The position numbers and the translations under genes were made by a program. A stretch of DNA of 64,000 nucleotides from Alphaproteobacteria bacterium (GTDB lineage: Bacteria > Pseudomonadota > Alphaproteobacteria > UBA8366): NCBI GenBank assembly GCA_009377445.1, contig WHUA01000014.1:62001-126000 (forward strand), in the 5' to 3' direction. The notes beneath the pieces were generated by a model. The model saw only the letters and a program-made list of their open reading frames with translations. It ran no database searches and was not told the origin of the DNA. Below are positions 46,267 through 54,622 of this stretch, piece by piece (position 1 is the first letter of the stretch; each line of letters begins with the position of its first letter).

Positions 46267-47997
46267 TCAGATCGTGCAGGCGTCGCCGCAAGATCCGAGG
46301 TCTTCGTCCGCCGCCGCGATCAAAGCGTCCCAGCCCGCCGGCAACTCTACCTCACCGCCGGCGATGTTGGGCGACCAGGCCTGCATCCAGAAGTTATGCG
46401 TCGGATGATGCCCGCCGGCTACGCCGAGGATGATCTGTCCCGGCGTGCGGCTGATCGGCCACGGGTCCATCCCGGCCGAGGCGATCGTCTCGTCGTCGTC
46501 GGCTTGCTGGATCCATTGCTTGAGCCCGACCTCGCGTACCTCGGCGGCCGCGATTTTCGAGTTCTCCCACAGGAAGGCCTTGATCGTCTCCTGCGTCCAG
46601 CCGAGGCCGGCGAGCTGGCGGGCGACGACGCCCGACATGAGAAGCCCGCCCGGCGTCCCGTGCGCCCAGCCGTGGGTGTAGTGCGGGCTCGGGCTCCGGA
46701 GATAGCGGGCGACGCGATGCAGGCTTTGCAGCCCTTCCTCGTCCGGCTGCTCCTTGCCGACGCCGCGTCGCATGATGTTCGACGCGCCCGTCGCGACATA
46801 GACGGTGACGGCGTTGGTGCCGAGCGGCAGGCCGAACCTGTCCATGCAGACAGGGACCCAGCCTTCGGGCAGGCCGTCCTCATCCTCGGCGAAGACGGCG
46901 TTCGTGTAGCGCATGCCGCCGAACATCGCCATCGTGCCGATGCCGGGCAGCGCGCCGCCGGCGTTCTGCTGCAGCAGGCGGATGGCGCGCCCGATGCTTG
47001 CGCCCGCCGGATGCCGCGGGTCCGGCCCGAGCAACCCGAAGCCGGAATTGAGCCGGATCTGCTTCGCGATCGGACCGTTGACGATGACCACCGGGAAGGT
47101 GCTGCCCGAAGTCGCCTGCCATTTGTCGTGGTCCATCTTGGGATCGAGGATGGCCCCCATGGCGGCGACGAGCACCGGCAGGTATTCCGGACGTCCGCCC
47201 GCCATGGCCAGCGCGACCGCGATGGTTTCCACGGTGGCGATGCCGCCGCGCGGCATGACCTTGCCGACGACGTAGTCCCGCGGCAGGTCGGTGCCCTTGA
47301 GTATCCAATCGACGCGGTCCTCGGTCGCCGCATTCAGCGGCAGGCCGTCGCCCCACATGCTGGCGAGGAACTGACGGTTCATCTTGTCGAGGGCGGCCTC
47401 GAAGCCGTTCGCCTCGATCTGCAGCTTCGGCGGTTGCCAGACGCCGGTGCTGTCGGCGCGGGCGCGCCATGACGTCAGGCCGGCGACGAAATGCTCGAAC
47501 TTCTTGCCGACGGGCGCGATGTCGCCGCCGACGAGGAAGGGATCGATCGGGAATGTGACCATGCAGGCGTCCTGGTCGAAACCGAGGCCGGCATGGGCAT
47601 TGCGGACGACACCCACGAAATCTTCGCGGGTCAGGATAACGGTGGGGATTCCCCTGCTTTCGATTCTAGCGGCAGCACGGCCGCATGCTGTGGCGCAGGC
47701 CCCTCAGGAAGCGTTGCCGACGATCACCGCGTCGACGCCCTTCGCCAAAAACATGTCGGCGGTCTCGTCGCGGTCGATCGCCGAATTCCCCATCGGAAAT
47801 TCGGTTTCGGGAATGACGGTGATGTTCGCGACGCGCGATTCCAGCATCTCGCGCAGCAGGGGCAGCATGCGGTGCGACTGCCACATGTCGTCGGAGAGCA
47901 TGGCGACCGTCTTGCCCTCGAGCGACGGAAGGCGCGGCGCATGAAGCCGCGTTATCTCGGTCGCGCCCGACGGATCGAAAATTTCCAGCGTTGGCAT
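46267..47997 (-). CDS. Predicted UGSC-family selenoprotein with in-frame TGA (Sec98)
   Basis: One reading frame of 576 residues if the TGA at 47704-47706 encodes selenocysteine. Residues 1-175 or so match the UGSC (seleno)protein family: MPTLEIFDP, APRLPSLEGKTVAML, DAVIVGNAS-U-GAC, RIESRGIPTVILTREDF, HAGLGF. Sec98 occupies the first position of the U/C-G-S-C motif (here U-G-A-C, C101, with C105 nearby). Residues about 190-576 form a second domain with VGKVMPRGGIATVETIAVALAMAGG and NGPIAKQIRLNSGFG, of unknown function. A conventional annotation would split it: a 97-residue protein ending at the TGA and a GTG-started frame from 47616. Redox function is inferred. Confidence 0.75.
47673..47703 (-). 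promoter_or_regulatory. Candidate bacterial SECIS element
   Basis: Directly after the in-frame TGA on the minus strand come 13 bases, then CAGCATG-CGGC-CGTGCTG: a 7-bp stem (one T-G pair) with a four-base loop. The distance from TGA to the loop is 20 bases and the loop has G at its second position, both within the published bacterial SECIS model (16-37 bases, G in the first two loop positions). Confidence 0.6.
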
Positions 47998-48350
47998 TGG
48001 CGGGTATCTCTCCCCTGTTGCGATGGCTGACGATGACGAAACAACGCTAGCACAGATCACGTTTGCGCGAAATGTGTGGTCCCCGGCTGCCTGTTGCTGC
48101 CTGTTTCTTCGGCACTTCGGAACGCGCACGACGGGACCGGCGCATGCGCCCGAATTCGCGCGCCGCTCCCTCGCGGCGTATTTTCCGCTCGGCGCCGCCG
48201 GTTACGCGACGGTACGGCCGCTCGGATACGCGATATCGAGCCAGGCTGGAGCTGATCATTTTTGCATCGCAATATTCACTAACTGAGGGATGGACAACAT
48301 ACCGGCAATGACACAATTTAACGCCTGAGAACGACTATGGGAGTGTTGAG
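47998..48350. other. Intergenic region between the selenoprotein gene and a small-protein gene
   Basis: 353 bases without a gene I can support. It should contain the divergent promoters of both neighbours. I see no RNA gene, repeat or terminator. Confidence 0.6.
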
Positions 48351-48656
48351 ATGCCGGCAACGATCATCCCGTTGTCCAGCCACGACTCGTACGGCGATAA
48401 GAAGACTTTGCTTTCGGACGGCGACATCCGTCTGATCACCGATCTGGGAAACAGGCTCATCCACGACGGCAAGGCTTCGGCGATCCGGCGCTACACCGGA
48501 CAATCGGGCCGGGACGTCATGGTCATTCTCGATCACAACGGCGTCATCGAATTCGGCATCGAGAAAAGCGAAACCGGCTACAAGCGCTTCAATTGCGATT
48601 GCGACACGGTCGCTACCTCGACAGAGCTCCTGCCCCTTCTGTCCCAACCGGCCTGA
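48351..48656 (+). CDS. Small hypothetical protein
   Basis: 101 residues, soluble, with no recognised domain (TLLSDGDIRLITDLGNRLIHDGKAS, then DVMVILDHNGVIEFGIEKSETG). GGGAG lies seven bases before the ATG and a strong terminator lies downstream, so it looks like a single-gene unit. Two cysteines (FNCDCD) near residue 82. Confidence 0.6.
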   Translation: MPATIIPLSSHDSYGDKKTLLSDGDIRLITDLGNRLIHDGKASAIRRYTGQSGRDVMVILDHNGVIEFGIEKSETGYKRFNCDCDTVATSTELLPLLSQPA

Positions 48657-48736
48657 GGCCCGCACCGGCCCTCCGGCGGACGTGACGGGCGTCACTGCGG
48701 CCGGCCGCGGCATCGCTATAATCGCCCGAAGTTACC

Positions 48737-48785
48737 AAGAGGCCGCGCACCCACAGCCCCTCCCAAGCGCGGCCTCTTTCTTTTG
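48737..48785 (+). terminator. Rho-independent terminator
   Basis: Perfect 12-bp stem AAGAGGCCGCGC / GCGCGGCCTCTT with an 18-base loop, followed by TCTTTT. It ends the small-protein transcript and may also serve the minus-strand TauD-like gene. Confidence 0.8.
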
Positions 48786-48845
48786 TCCGGCCGGTATTTC
48801 CATACAATTTATCTAAAATGCCGCCCGACCGCGCAACGCCGAGGC

Positions 48846-49673
48846 TCAGTTGTCGGCGACGGTCGCGCGCAGGAACCGGCGCGGCTGCCTGAGCGGGTTG
48901 TCCCCGGTCGCCTTGTGCCAGGCGCAGCGGTTATCCCAGATGACGGTGTCGCCGAAGCGCCATTTGTGCCGGGCCCGAAATTCCGGACGCATGCACCACG
49001 CATAGGTCTCCTCGAGCAGCTCCAGCGCTTCGCCGTCGTCCATGCCGACGACGCCGACGGTATGCGCGGGATTGACGAAGACCGAATGCCGCCTCGTGTC
49101 CGTGTGCGGCTTCACGATCGGATGCGCGACCAGCGGCGCCTGCTGTTCGTTCTTCTCCAAGCGGGCCTGGCCATCGGCGGCCCGCCCGCCGTAGCGAAAC
49201 GTCGCCTTGCGGCCTTCCAGGCGGCTGCGAAGCGAAGCCGGCATGGCCTCGAGCGCGCGATACATGTTGGCGAACAGCGTGTCGCCGCCGGCGTCCGGAA
49301 TTTGCAGCGTGTGCAGCGAGGTCGCCCGCGCGGGCACCTCGCGGTAGCACATGTCCGTATGCCACTTGTTCCCGCGCTTCGATTCGAACGGATCGACCTC
49401 GCCCTTCTCGTTCTGGTTTGTCAGCACGATGAGCTGGTCGAATTCGGGATGATTGTACTTCTTGGTGATGTGCGGCTCGAGGCGCCCGAAGCTCTCCGCG
49501 AACTGAACCATCCCGGCGGCGGTCAGCGGCTGATCCCGGAAAACCAATACGACGTTGTCGAGGAAGGCCTGGTAGACATCCTTGCGCGCTTCTTCCGGAA
49601 GCGGCTTGGAAATGTCGACGCCGACGACTTCGGCCAGCAGCGCATCGCCCAGCTTGCGCACTTCGATACTCAT
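48846..49673 (-). CDS. TauD/TfdA-family 2-oxoglutarate dioxygenase
   Basis: 275-residue Fe(II)/2-oxoglutarate dioxygenase. The iron motif HxD is in NKWHTDMCYRE; the distal histidine is in DNRCAWHKAT, followed by RRFLRATV with the arginine that holds 2-oxoglutarate. VFVNPAHTVGVVGM is a typical mid-region. The frame is open about 93 codons upstream, but MSIEVRKLGDALLAEV at 49673 is the family start. Substrate not certain; taurine or another sulphonate/carboxylate is possible. Confidence 0.92.
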   Translation of the reverse strand: MSIEVRKLGDALLAEVVGVDISKPLPEEARKDVYQAFLDNVVLVFRDQPLTAAGMVQFAESFGRLEPHITKKYNHPEFDQLIVLTNQNEKGEVDPFESKRGNKWHTDMCYREVPARATSLHTLQIPDAGGDTLFANMYRALEAMPASLRSRLEGRKATFRYGGRAADGQARLEKNEQQAPLVAHPIVKPHTDTRRHSVFVNPAHTVGVVGMDDGEALELLEETYAWCMRPEFRARHKWRFGDTVIWDNRCAWHKATGDNPLRQPRRFLRATVADN

Positions 49674-49779
49674 GGCTTTCCGCTCCATCCCAAGCGCCGC
49701 CGCCTCGCACGCGGCTGCGGGCGCCATTGTAGCCGGAAAACCCTTGACGGGTGCAATCCGGCCCTTAAAACCATTGGGC

Positions 49780-50004
49780 ATGAGAACGAGACTCAGAAGG
49801 TCGATCCTCGCGACGCTCGCCTGCGTGCCGCTGCTGACGGCCGCCGCATGCGCGGAATGGCAAGGGGCGAACGACGTCAGCACCGACGTCGGCGGCGACG
49901 CGCTCGGCACGGGGCCGGGCCTGTTCACCGGCAAGCGGGGCGGCATCATCATCTACAACGACGTATGGACCGGCGCGGCGCCGGGCGGCGGCATAGCGGA
50001 CTAG
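49780..50004 (+). CDS. Small lipoprotein
   Basis: 74 residues with a basic start (MRTRLRRS), hydrophobic core and lipobox LTAAAC, cysteine near residue 24. The mature part is glycine-rich (GGDALGTGPGLFTGKRGGIIIYND) with no known domain. Divergent from the TauD-like gene. The clear lipobox makes this a credible gene despite its size. Confidence 0.6.
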   Translation: MRTRLRRSILATLACVPLLTAAACAEWQGANDVSTDVGGDALGTGPGLFTGKRGGIIIYNDVWTGAAPGGGIAD

Positions 50005-50036
50005 ACGGCGCGGAATAGACGGCGCATCCGTCTCCG

Positions 50037-50210
50037 TCAGAGCCGCGCCAGCAATATGCCGAGAACGATGCCGACCGCCGCGCCTGCGGCGGCGCCGATG
50101 GCCAGCACCTTTTTGCTCGGCCGCCCCTCGCGCGATACGACGTAGCTCAGCGCCGCCCCCGCCGCAGCGGGGAGGATGGCAAAGAGGATAAGCAGCCAGA
50201 GCCCATACAT
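50037..50210 (-). CDS. Small membrane protein
   Basis: 57 residues with two membrane helices (about 2-22 and 36-55) separated by a basic loop (SREGRPSKK), rich in alanine and glycine. MYGLWLLILFAILPAAAG at 50210 is the natural start; the open frame goes 24 codons further. No family recognised. Confidence 0.5.
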   Translation of the reverse strand: MYGLWLLILFAILPAAAGAALSYVVSREGRPSKKVLAIGAAAGAAVGIVLGILLARL

Positions 50211-50462
50211 CGAATTGCCCGATCGGGGTTGGGGAGCGACCTTGCGCGCATGCGCGGGGGAGTGTCCCACACATCGCCCCATCGATCACGCAGTTTGCAT
50301 TCACGTAGTTTGCAAGGCGATTCGGCGCATGCACCGGCTCGCCTTGCGCGGGGCGATGGCATCGGTGAATATGCCGAAAATCCCGCCCAACACTTCCGGC
50401 CGGGCAGAGAACCTGGGCTTATGCTTCAACACCCGATTGCCGGAGTCTCAGAGGAATATTTC

Positions 50463-51437
50463 ATGGCCGCGCCGCAGAAAATCGTCCTGCTCTACAAGAA
50501 ATCCAGCATCCCCGACCTGGTCCTGAAGAACGCCCAGGCCCAGGCGCCGAAGGGCTTCACCTTCACGCCGTGCGAGGCGAAGACGCCCGACGACGAACGC
50601 AAGAAGCAGGTCGCCTCCGCCGACTACCTGATCGCCTACGGCGTCGGCTTCGAGGATTTCGAGGCGGCCAAGTCGGTCAAGCTGTTCCAGGTGCTGAGCG
50701 CCGGCTTCGACCGGCTCGACCTCGGCAAGTTCAAGGAGCTCGGCATCCCCGTCGCCAACAACGGCGGCGCCAACGCGCCGACCGTGGCGGAGCACGCCGT
50801 GCTGCTGATGCTGAGCGTGTTCAAGAAGCTGCCGCTGCACCACAACACGATGCAGGAAGGCAAGTGGCTGGGCCACCAGGAAGCCTTGCGAATGCGCGAG
50901 CTGCGCGACAAGCAGGTCGGCGTCGTCGGCTTCGGCCATATCGGCCGCGAGACCGCGCGCAACGTCCGCGGCTTCCTCGCGAATGTCGCGTATTTCGACC
51001 CGATGGGCGCGCCGGCCGAGGTCGAGAAGCAGCTCTCCGCGAAGCGGATGGAGCTGGACGAGCTGATCCGCACGTCGGACGTCATCACCGTGCACACGCC
51101 GCTCAACAAGGCGACGCGCGGCCTGTTCGGCGCGAAGCAGTTCGCGGCGATGAAGCAGAGCGCGATCTTCATCAACACCTCGCGCGGGCCGGTGATGGAC
51201 GAGAAGGCGCTGATCGCCGCGCTCGATGCCGGCGAGATCGCCGGCGCCGGGCTCGACGTGTTCGAGGAGGAGCCGCTGGCCCCGAACAGCCCGCTGCTCG
51301 GCCGCGAGAACGTGGTGGTCACGCCGCATATCGCCGGCACGACGATCGACACCTGGACGCGCCGGCTCGATTTCGGCTTCGGCAACGTCGTGCGCGTGTC
51401 GAAGGGCGAGCGGCCGCTCGCCGAAGTGAAGGGGTAG
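50463..51437 (+). CDS. D-isomer-specific 2-hydroxyacid dehydrogenase
   Basis: 324 residues. Rossmann motif VGFGHIGRE near residue 160, INTSRGPVMDE carries the substrate-binding arginine, the glutamate lies in GLDVFEEEP, and the catalytic histidine in TPHIAGTT. It oxidises or reduces a 2-hydroxy/2-oxo acid with NAD(P). Not obviously serA (no ACT domain). The start at 50463 was chosen because MAAPQKIVLLYKK begins the fold; the frame is open 78 codons further up. Confidence 0.93.
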   Translation: MAAPQKIVLLYKKSSIPDLVLKNAQAQAPKGFTFTPCEAKTPDDERKKQVASADYLIAYGVGFEDFEAAKSVKLFQVLSAGFDRLDLGKFKELGIPVANNGGANAPTVAEHAVLLMLSVFKKLPLHHNTMQEGKWLGHQEALRMRELRDKQVGVVGFGHIGRETARNVRGFLANVAYFDPMGAPAEVEKQLSAKRMELDELIRTSDVITVHTPLNKATRGLFGAKQFAAMKQSAIFINTSRGPVMDEKALIAALDAGEIAGAGLDVFEEEPLAPNSPLLGRENVVVTPHIAGTTIDTWTRRLDFGFGNVVRVSKGERPLAEVKG

Positions 51438-51455
51438 GACGATGCCCCGGCCCCG

Positions 51456-52217
51456 TTGATACTGGTGCTCAAGCTCGTCATCACGCCGGTGCTCATCCTC
51501 GCGGCGAGCCTGGCGAGCCGGCGCTGGGGCGAGGCGGTCGGCGGCTGGCTGATCGGCCTGCCGCTGACCTCGGCGCCCGTGGCGTTCTTCCTCGCGGTCG
51601 AGCAGGGCACCGGCTTCGCCGAGCAGGCGGCGGCAGGCTCGCTGATCGGCACCGCGGCGCAGGCCTGCTTCTGCGTCGGCTATGCCAGGACCGGCGAGCG
51701 CTTCGGCTGGCCCGCGGCCTTTGCCGCCGGCACGCTCGCCTTCGCCGCCGGCGCGGCGGCGTTGCAGATAGTGGCGCTTCCGCTGACCGTGCTGGCCGTC
51801 GTCGCGATCGGCGCGCTCGTGCTCTCGGCCCGCTTTATCCCTCTGGGCGTGGTACAGCGTCGCCCCGTGGCCGTGCCGCGCTGGGACATTCCCGCCCGCA
51901 TGGCGGTGGCGACGGCGATCGTGGTGACGCTGACCGCCTTCGCCCCGGCGCTGGGGCCGCGCCTCAGCGGCGTGCTCGCGACCTTCCCGGTCTTCGCCGC
52001 CGTGCTCGCCGTCTTCGCCCACCGCGTTCAGGGCGCGTTCGCCGCCCGGCAGGTTCTGTGGGGCCTGTTGATCGGCCTGTTCGGCTTCATCGGCTTCTTC
52101 CTGGTCATCGGCATGACGATCAATACCTTCGGTATCGCCTTCGCCTTTACCGCCGCGACGCTGGCCGCGCTGACGATCCAGGGCTGTTCGTTGTGGCTGG
52201 TGAAGGGGAGGAAGTAA
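51456..52217 (+). CDS. Polytopic membrane protein with an internal duplication
   Basis: 253 residues with about eight membrane helices. The two halves look alike: GGWLIGLPLTSAPVAFFLAVEQG (about 28-50) and SGVLATFPVFAAVLAVFAHRVQG (about 170-192), each followed by a helix starting with A/G-rich sequence. No family assigned. Start is TTG at 51456, 18 bases after the dehydrogenase stop; no better start is in frame nearby. It may be co-transcribed with that gene and the Rid gene downstream. Confidence 0.75.
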   Translation: MILVLKLVITPVLILAASLASRRWGEAVGGWLIGLPLTSAPVAFFLAVEQGTGFAEQAAAGSLIGTAAQACFCVGYARTGERFGWPAAFAAGTLAFAAGAAALQIVALPLTVLAVVAIGALVLSARFIPLGVVQRRPVAVPRWDIPARMAVATAIVVTLTAFAPALGPRLSGVLATFPVFAAVLAVFAHRVQGAFAARQVLWGLLIGLFGFIGFFLVIGMTINTFGIAFAFTAATLAALTIQGCSLWLVKGRK

Positions 52218-52241
52218 TCTTCGCAAAGAAAGGCTCGAATC

Positions 52242-52646
52242 ATGCCAAAGCGCATCATTTCCTCGGACCGCGTCTTCAAGGGCAGACTCCCCTATGCCCA
52301 GGCGACGATCGCCGGTGGCTTCATGTTCGTCTGCTGCACGGGAAGGGACTCGCAAGGCAAGTTCGCCCTGGGCGACGCGCGGCGTCAGACCCAGCAGTGC
52401 ATCGACAACATCCGGGCGCTCATCGAGGAAGCCGGCGGCACGCTGAAGGACGTCGTAAAGTGCACAGTGTACGTGTGCGACCGCGCGCATTGGGAGCCAA
52501 TGAACGAAGTCTTCTTCAGTAACTTCGACGATGATCCGCCGCATCGGGTGTCGTGTATCGTCGACGGTCTCGGCTCTCCCGACTGCCTGGTGGAGATCGA
52601 CGCCACTGCCTATCTCGGCGACGACCCTACGCCACAGGCTCGGTAA
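52242..52646 (+). CDS. Rid/YjgF-family protein
   Basis: 134 residues. Rid proteins hydrolyse reactive enamines/imines from PLP enzymes; RidA itself has a key arginine in its C-terminal part. Here PPHRVSCIVDGLGSPDCLVEIDATAYL keeps the arginine and the LVEID block, but the sequence is divergent from RidA, so it is probably one of the Rid1-7 subgroups. It overlaps the convergent amidohydrolase by 20 bases. Confidence 0.88.
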   Translation: MPKRIISSDRVFKGRLPYAQATIAGGFMFVCCTGRDSQGKFALGDARRQTQQCIDNIRALIEEAGGTLKDVVKCTVYVCDRAHWEPMNEVFFSNFDDDPPHRVSCIVDGLGSPDCLVEIDATAYLGDDPTPQAR

Positions 52647-53823
52647 GCGCGCCGGGCCGCGCCACAATCCGGCCGCGCTTGATCACAGTGCGATCGGCGG
52701 ACCGCGAAACGACGGCTTCGGCCAGCGTTTCGCCCGGGACCAGGAGCAGATCGGCGACGCAGCCGATGGATAGCCCGTACCCCTGGAGCCCCATCGCCTT
52801 TGCGCCGCCGTAGGTACACACGTCCAGCGCCAGCTCGATCTCCTCATCGCGGCGGAAGTTGTTGCGCAATCCGATCAACATGGCGCGCTCCAGCATGTCG
52901 CCTCTGCCGTAAGGATTCCAGCTATCCCGTATCCCGTCCGAGCCGGCGCAAACCACGACGCCGGCTTCTATACATTCCTTGACCGGCGGCACCGGCGAGC
53001 TGGCGGACGCCGTGGTCATCACCGCGACTCTTTCCTTCGCCAGCCCCTCGATCAGCCGACGCGCATGGCCGGCATCGGGCATGCCGAGGCAGAAGCCGTG
53101 GCTGACGGTGACCTTGCCCTGCATGCCCAACGCACGGACGCGCTCCAGGATCAGATCCAGCGAGAAAGCGCCCATCTCGCCGCGCTCGTGCAGATGAACG
53201 TCGATCGGCCGGCCATATTTCCCGGCAAGACCGAAGATGGCGTCGAGATGACCTTTCGGGTCGCGATCGACGGCGCAGGGGTCGAGGCCGCCGACCACCT
53301 CGGTGCCCAGCGCCAGCGCCCGGTCGAGCAATTCGAGCGTGCCGGGCCGGATCAGAAGGCCCGATTGCGGAAAGGCGACGATCTCGACCTCGATGATCGC
53401 CTTCAGCCGATCGCGCATGGCCATGACGCCCTCGATCCCGGCCAGCCCGACCTCGGTGTCGACGTCGACATGGCTGCGAACATGCGTCGTGCCCATGGTC
53501 AGGAGCTGCGCGACAAGCCGCCCCGATTGCCGGTCCGGATCGAGATCGAGCGCGCGCCGGTTGCGGCGCTCATTCTCGATCCTGTCGATAAGCCGCGGAC
53601 CCGCCCCATGCTTCCGCCAGCTCATGCCCCAGAAGGTCTTGTCGAGATGGGTATGCGCTTCGACCAGGCCGGGAAGAAGCAACCGACCGCCGCCGTCGAG
53701 CTCCGCGGCGCCGGCCGACGCTTCGATTGCGCCTATCGCGGCGATCCGGCCGTCGCGGACCAACACGTCGGCCGATCCTCCGCCTGCCGGCCGGACGTTT
53801 CGGATCAGGAGCTCTTCGGGCAT
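52627..53823 (-). CDS. Cytosine-deaminase-like amidohydrolase
   Basis: 398-residue metal-dependent hydrolase of the CodA group. Metal motifs: HTHLDKTFW near residue 60, VHLHERG and SHGFCLG, and the aspartate motif GSDGIRDSWNPYG, which is diagnostic of cytosine deaminase-like enzymes. GGAG lies six bases before ATG 53823, so this start is better than the ATG two codons upstream. Substrate could be a cyclic amidine other than cytosine. Confidence 0.92.
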   Translation of the reverse strand: MPEELLIRNVRPAGGGSADVLVRDGRIAAIGAIEASAGAAELDGGGRLLLPGLVEAHTHLDKTFWGMSWRKHGAGPRLIDRIENERRNRRALDLDPDRQSGRLVAQLLTMGTTHVRSHVDVDTEVGLAGIEGVMAMRDRLKAIIEVEIVAFPQSGLLIRPGTLELLDRALALGTEVVGGLDPCAVDRDPKGHLDAIFGLAGKYGRPIDVHLHERGEMGAFSLDLILERVRALGMQGKVTVSHGFCLGMPDAGHARRLIEGLAKERVAVMTTASASSPVPPVKECIEAGVVVCAGSDGIRDSWNPYGRGDMLERAMLIGLRNNFRRDEEIELALDVCTYGGAKAMGLQGYGLSIGCVADLLLVPGETLAEAVVSRSADRTVIKRGRIVARPGALTEPVA

Positions 53824-53963
53824 TCGCATCTCCTTCCTGCGTCTAGGCGTCGCGGGTCCGATCGTCAAAACCATTTCGGCACATCAGCTGACGGACGCGC
53901 AATGTCTGGATGACTGCCCGCGGCGTTCGCATCGACGAGGGCCGTGTGAATGCGAGGCAAGAA

Positions 53964-53992
53964 ATAATCTCCGCAGGAAATGCGGAGATTAT
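53964..53992 (-). terminator. Terminator-like hairpin downstream of marR
   Basis: Perfect 12-bp stem ATAATCTCCGCA / TGCGGAGATTAT with loop GGAAA. On the minus strand it is followed by TTCTTG after the TTAT end. A further partial copy of the TCTCCGCA arm lies at about 54001. It sits 50 bases after the MarR stop. Confidence 0.6.
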
Positions 53993-54042
53993 GGCGGCGA
54001 TTCTCCGCATGAGGCGGGAATTCATTTGTTTGGCTCGATCGT

Positions 54043-54495
54043 TCAGCGAATTCCAGACAACTCTCGTAGAGCCGCCTTGAGGTCAGCGAACCGCTGCTTG
54101 CCAAGCTGGCGTTGCCAATCTTCCTCGATCTGATTCATGGTGGAGACGTTCGACTCAACGACGTGCCATCCTCGTTCAGTCAGGCGAATTGTGGTGTGCC
54201 TATACCCCCGTTCGCGCTTGCGTTCCAGATAACCAAGCTTCTCGAGTTGACCGAGCAGATGGTTGAGCGCTTGTTTTGAGATCCCGAGATGCTTTGCCAG
54301 AGCGGCTGGCTGCATACCGTCTATCGGCGGGTATTGGAAAAGGCTGAAATACGCCTCGTTGATTTCCCCCAGACCACGTTCGGCTAAGGCCTGAAGCAGC
54401 CGAGCACGCACCTCCCGGTGGGCGAGGCGTAACAGAGCGCCGACGTAGGGAGCCTTCTCGATACCGGAAATCTTCTTTACTCGGGCGCTTGACAT
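54043..54495 (-). CDS. MarR-family transcriptional regulator
   Basis: 150 residues with the winged helix (about 58-110): MQPAALAKHLGISKQALNHLLGQLEKLGYLERKRERGYRHTTIRLTERG. It is divergent from a cupin gene, and tandem palindromes lie directly before its start codon, so it probably represses itself and the cupin. GC is slightly lower than in neighbouring genes. Confidence 0.93.
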   Translation of the reverse strand: MSSARVKKISGIEKAPYVGALLRLAHREVRARLLQALAERGLGEINEAYFSLFQYPPIDGMQPAALAKHLGISKQALNHLLGQLEKLGYLERKRERGYRHTTIRLTERGWHVVESNVSTMNQIEEDWQRQLGKQRFADLKAALRELSGIR

Positions 54496-54499
54496 ATTA

Positions 54500-54537
54500 G
54501 TAAAGCCGCTTTACTCATATCCGTAAAGTCACTTTAC
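54500..54537. promoter_or_regulatory. Tandem MarR operator palindromes
   Basis: Two perfect palindromes: GTAAAG-CCG-CTTTAC (54500-54514) and GTAAAG-TCA-CTTTAC (54523-54537), 23 bases centre to centre, about two helical turns. A TTGACA at 54489-54494 overlaps the first. They lie between the divergent marR and cupin genes. Confidence 0.75.
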
Positions 54538-54622
54538 CAAATAAGGTGCGCATTTCAATCGCGGAAAACCGGGGAACTTTGGCAGGTATCCAGATCGAGT
54601 GCAGCTTGAGAAAGGGAAAGCC

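Noticed and set aside
46267..47616. Separate GTG-started gene downstream of the TGA
   Set aside because: The frame is continuous with the upstream one, the conserved UGSC sequence (RGIPTVILTREDF) lies before this GTG, and no ribosome site was seen.
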